A DNA stretch of 64,000 bases, taken from positions 32,677,394 through 32,741,393 of the forward strand of contig OX328105.1 of assembly GCA_946811185.2 (NCBI GenBank). Reading direction: 5' to 3'. Source of the stretch: Hippopus hippopus. Its lineage: Eukaryota > Mollusca > Bivalvia > Cardiida > Cardiidae. The notes below the pieces were generated by a model. The model was not told where the DNA came from. It worked only from the letters and a program-made list of their open reading frames with translations, and did not search any database. This document shows positions 40,501 through 46,300 of this stretch, piece by piece. The translations under genes were made by a program, and so were the position numbers. The first letter of the stretch is position 1. The number at the start of each line of letters is the position of its first letter.

Positions 40501-43362
40501 TGATACCAAGCCAGTCATTATATGGCTTGCAACACACGAAAAGGGGCATTCGGACATTTGCGTAAAGTGTCGTCTCGGATCAGCCTGCGCAGTCCACGCA
40601 GGCTAATCCAAGACGGCACTTTACGACTACATTAAATTTTGTTTTTCAGTAGACTTGCACAAAACAGAAAATTACATAAAAACGGAAAGTGTCGTTTCAG
40701 ATTAACCTGTGCGGACTGCGCGGGCTGATCCGAGACGACACTTTACGCAAATGTCCGAATGTCCCTTTTCGCATGTTGCAGGCCATATTATTATAATTGT
40801 GGATCCATAAAATCCATTTTATCTAACTACTGACTCATAAGGTACACTGATCCTTTGATATGCAGAAAATTGATCAAAAGCAAAACGTTTCGGCTCAGGT
40901 CAGCCTGCGCGTCCACATGTTTAAGTATGTACGATGACAAATTTTAAAAGTTTCATACGGTTGTATTTCAAGCCGTCGAAAGAGGTCGAGCTTTCATACT
41001 TGGCGCTGAGAGTTAAAATGTTTTACTGTAAATTGTAACTTTGTACTTGTAAACATGAACTATTTAATTACGAACGCTCCTTGATTTCTGATGAAAAATT
41101 ATTAATGTTCAAAATTGTCCCAAATTTGATAAATTGTCAACTTAACCCCTTACCAGATAATCCAGTGCTTTATGTAACCATGAAGAAGGCTTGAAAACAG
41201 CGACGGAAAAGGAGAAATTTTGTTCTTTTCCCTCGACGTTTGGAGCTCTTTTATAGCCGAATTGCCATTATTTGAGCCGCATTTGATCAGTCGTCTGCGA
41301 ATTATTTCAATGTTTACCCGAAAATTGAAAATTCTCGCAAAACATTTACCCTTAAGCTGCTATGCACGACTCAATGCCCTATTGCAGACAGTGTAGGTCA
41401 TGACCAAACTGCAAAGAATCTACACTGTCCCATAAGGAGATATTTTTCTCCAAAAAATAAGCTTGAAATAATATTTATTCGGGTTTCTATTATCGGCTTG
41501 AAAGTTTTATTTAACTTATTTAGCAATATAAAGGTTAAAACAATATCGATCAAGCAAAACCAGGCTATAGTTGTAGAGTTGGGATTGCTCATTTTCCCAT
41601 AACATCATCCAAAATTAGTATCGCTGATAATCACATCGAGTTGAATCTTTCTTAAAGGCTACCTGCACTAAGTATTAAAGGCCCGATAGTGGCCAAAAAC
41701 ACAACGCAGTTGTTATAATTCATTTAAATTCAAATCATACCATTTAATAGTATGGAAAATATTGTGAAGATGACATTCTGTTATTGTGTGGTCGGTCCAA
41801 GTGTTAGTCGCCTTCAGAAAAAATGAATTTCAAAATCAGGCAAAATTTGATGACTTGCGTGGTACGATGAATCATGGAGGTGCATTGAATTCCCTTTTGC
41901 CAGAGAGCGGCCCATTTAGTTTGGTATTGAATAAAGCAGATTTAGATCTGACAGGCTAATCTTTGTGCACTTTTTTTTTCGGAATGAATAACAGGGATCG
42001 TGATACACGTACCGTATGATACTGAGAAATTCCTACATACAGGAAAGGGTCGATGTTTGATCAAAGCAAGAAAATTGTTGGAGAACTTCAAGTGGAATTT
42101 AATGCAAATTGACGAGCAATCTGTAACTGCTTAAATGGCCTGATGGGAGGAAAATAAACAGCAATAAAATTCCCTAAATGAATTAGAATCGGAGAAAAAA
42201 ACTGACAAACAAGTATTTTATTACTTTTTTTTCTGATCAATGAGATCTAATACGTCATGTATTACAAGAATATTCCTTCGCCATACAACCGAAACTTTTT
42301 TCTTGTACCAAGGCCTTAAAACCCAAAGCGCAACGGGCACTCGTATAAGAAGCATTTTCAAAAGACCTGTGTCGAGATGAGACTGCAGATGATGTACGGA
42401 TTGACAGGTGTATCTGACTACACTGGCTTTTGATCTGCGTCCTTTGACCTTTTATATACCCTAATCAATACATAGTAATTTGTGATTGGTCAAAAATGTG
42501 GACATATTTATCCCACAAACCCCTTATGACAGATTTGCGGACACATTTATGGCACCAATATACGAGCGCTGCTACCGCTAATCGATTGCCTAGGTCGCTT
42601 ATTTACACTATAGCAAATAAATATGACGGGGTGGGGGTAGTCTCTTTCTTGTACTTATTGGTAATTTAATATTTTGAAGCATTCAGCCATGTATTTTCAG
42701 AAACATAATTTTTACCAATAACTGCTCCATTTTTGAACGACGAGTTGGATTAACGCATAATCTTGAAAATAGACATCTAACTGAAAATTCGTTTTGAACA
42801 ATATTCAAAACCATAGTGAAAGAGAGGCAGTTGCTGGCGAGGCTACTTTTTGCTGTTTGTTTTCGCTATTTCTTTTCATATTGAGCCAAAATAGAGTTTT
42901 AATACTTCAATTTCAGTGCATCTTACGTATCTTTTAAAATATATTTCTTGTTTGTTAACTTTGACCAAATTTATCCATATTTATAGCAGAAAAAAATAAT
43001 AAAAACTACCCTAAAAGAATATATAAGGATCAATTGCCAACTCCTGGATTTGTAATTTTCAAGTTTCTTTCCATCAGACTACACGTTCTGTGCAATCTGA
43101 TCTTGATCTATACTGTCCGCAAAGTTCCAAGTTTCTTCCGAAGTGATTCCGAAAGTGATTAAAGCAACCTTACTGTTGATCCCAAGAACAATGAATGAAT
43201 GAAATGAACATTTATATTTAACTCTTTACCGGACGACAAAATTTTAACGTGTCCAAACTGAAAAGCATTAGAAGACGAAAAAAAACGTGTCTCAAATTGG
43301 TGGACTTGTTTTTGAAAGGGTAGAAAACATTGTGGGAGAGAGACAGAGAGACAGAGAGAGAC

Positions 43363-43397
<35 letters not shown>

Positions 43398-46300
43398 AAG
43401 AAAAGGCTGTTTACTTGCATTGTCACCTTTCCTCACAATGTTTCCTAGAGCCTTCATCGTCTGGGTCGTTAAAACACGGGGTTGTGTCTTAATAAATTGG
43501 TTTGAAGAAGTAACAATTCTGTTTCAGATTGAAGGACCAAACGTCTGTTTCTGGTATGTCCCGGACTATATAAAAGGCATTAAGGAACAGAAAGATAAAA
43601 ACTACCAGCTTCACAAGGTTCGTGGCCAATCTTTAATCCCTTACAAAACCTATCAAATACTTATTCAAACTGCGTTTAACCGCTTGCTTTAAGGGGTCAA
43701 TACTCAAAATACCGGAATATATAAAGGATATTTGTTTTTTTCGGTGAAAGATCTAAATTTATTTCATCGAGTAAACATCATAGGTAATATTTTCACGATT
43801 GGCGCAGCTACGAGTGAAGATATTACCGATGATGTTCACGAGATGTAATAAATTTTGATCTTTCGCAACAAAACAACAACAACAAATATTCCATTTATTT
43901 CATGCTTTTAACCCTTTTTTGGGGGGGACTTGTATCAAAATCCAGTACAGTTCTTTTCAGTTATTCCCCGTGGCGTACCCCCCTCAGCACAAGAACGCAT
44001 TACAATATTACGTAAAGCACGCGCATTTCACCTAGGTAACTAGTGTGCGGGAACTACTGTTTCCGCTTTCAACTGAAGAGTTAGAATATAAAACTCGTTG
44101 TTTTTGAATGGTCGTAACCGTGAAATATCGAAAAATATTTCACCGTTATTTCTTGATAAACTACCGGAAAGCATGGAGTAAGAATTTTATTATATTCCCA
44201 TCAGTGAATTACTGGGATTTCTCAGTGTATTATTTTTCAGTTTTTCTCAGTGAATAACATCACTAGTGATGATATGGTATCATCACTACTGATGAAATAG
44301 TTTTAGAATGTTTGCCGGAACTACTTTTTTTTCCTATATTGCTTACATTCTAATATTTCTGGCTCTGCTTCAAACATCTCTAGTAAACAATAGCACAGTG
44401 CAAAGATTTCCGGTACAGTCTTTCCAAACAATCCTGAGTTAACGACCTTGTGGGAGAAATCCTTTGAAAACATTTCGAGAAAAGAAGATAGCTTTTGTTG
44501 GGCGAGAGCTCGTGGAAAATATTGTGGAAAAATGAGAAAATACTACGAACCAGCATTTTCTCCTTTTTTCGTAATGTTTTCTATCCTATTAGAAAACCTA
44601 AGGTCTTTTGTACCAATTTAGTATTTGTCATCTGGAGATGTTTTTAATTTGGGAAAGTCTTAAACTTGTCATGTGGGAAATGGTTAACTGTTTCTTCTTC
44701 TAATTTCAAATGGCTGGTTTTAAATTGTACAGGTGCAAAACAATGCATGCCTTCAAATGGAATGATAGATCACGATAGTCTGGTAACTAGCATTTTATCC
44801 ATTTCCCACAATGTTTTCTACCTTTTCTCAGACGATTTTCCCTTTTGAGCTACATTTAATTTGTTGCCTGCAAATGCTTTTAATTTGCACAAGTCCAAAC
44901 TTTTAACGTTTGGTAAAGGGTGAATGCCTATAAATGTCTTCCTGGAGTTTTTTTTACAAGTACATCGTACAATTTTTTTCCAGACCACTGGCTGCTTTCC
45001 CACATTAACATGTTCAGTGTTGTGAGAGCAGCAAATCCTGTCGTAGTGACTACCATCTTCACTCTAAGGGCGACAATTAAACCTAACAAATATCTTCAGT
45101 CTAGAATGAAGACCCCAATAAAATTTAATGATATTTCAAGGCTGCTTCCGCGCAAAATGCCAAATCAAAGCGGACAGGGTAGAACAAAGATCAAATGGTA
45201 CGCTTGATATAGTTTGATCTTGACCTATGACGGCCTCAGATGTAACTTAAGTTCTAAAAGGCTTTTGAATGTTTACACTGCACTGACGTGAAGGCTGAGT
45301 TTGGTCTATACTTCTTGAAGTCAGTAAGGCAGTAGTTGGAAAACCATCAACAAATAGGAAAGAGATGTGTTGCAAAAAAAAATCATGGTCGAGTTTCCTT
45401 AATGAAATTATGTAGCCTAATAAGGTACGTGTATGTTCATTATTGTCCCAAAGTTTCGCCAAGGTTTCGTGGCAAATAAATTTACATCTTTTGTTTAGGG
45501 ATTTCAGCGTTATGAAATATTTCGAAATAAATTCAAAAACACACGTAGATTATATTGGTTGGCGCCATATCCTATACGTAGCATTAGATTTCAAAATGAA
45601 CATGCTGTCAACGCCTGTTTCGAGGGCAGACACTGTACCTCACAACCACCGACACCTTTAAGGCCAATAATCTCGGAAAGGTGATCAGAACTGTAGAGGC
45701 TTTGCAAATTACGTCATTTTAGATGACGCATTTGATACTATTGTAGGCAGATCTAGGCTATATGTAATTACTATATTAATTTTCAAGCTCACGGGAAATC
45801 AGGGTCAATCGCGCTCACCATTGTAATCTGCGATATAAATCAGATAATCTGTTAAAGTTCACAAAGGTTTAAAAGTATAGACTTTTAACCCTTAACCAAA
45901 TGGTAATGGAATATAAAGATCTTAAGGAAGGTTTTTGAAAACATTATAGAAAAAGAAATGCTGGTAACCAGCATTTCTTTATTTCCCGCAATATTTCTAC
46001 GCTTCTGAAGATAACTCCCATTCTTTAACTGGGTTTAATTAATCGTCTGAAAAAGCTCCCCTTTTGAATTCTCTTCTTCATTATGCTTCTGCTTCTTTTT
46101 CTTCTTCTTCTTCTAAAAAGCTGATAAGTCCTGTTGAAGCAAATGAATTGGCAGTAACTTGTCTTCTCTCAGTATAAAGGACATTGCAGCAACGGAATTC
46201 GCTTATTCGCAATTTCTTGGCTTCCCTAGGTTTAAAAGATACTGGAGCAAAGGAATTCGCTTATTCGTAATTTTTTTGACTTCTCTGAACTCGATTAATT

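Noticed and set aside
43330..43692. 120-codon plus-strand ORF rich in Arg/Glu
   Set aside because: The first part is an AG microsatellite in a family A MITE; only 43528-43617 is coding, as GAD exon 12.
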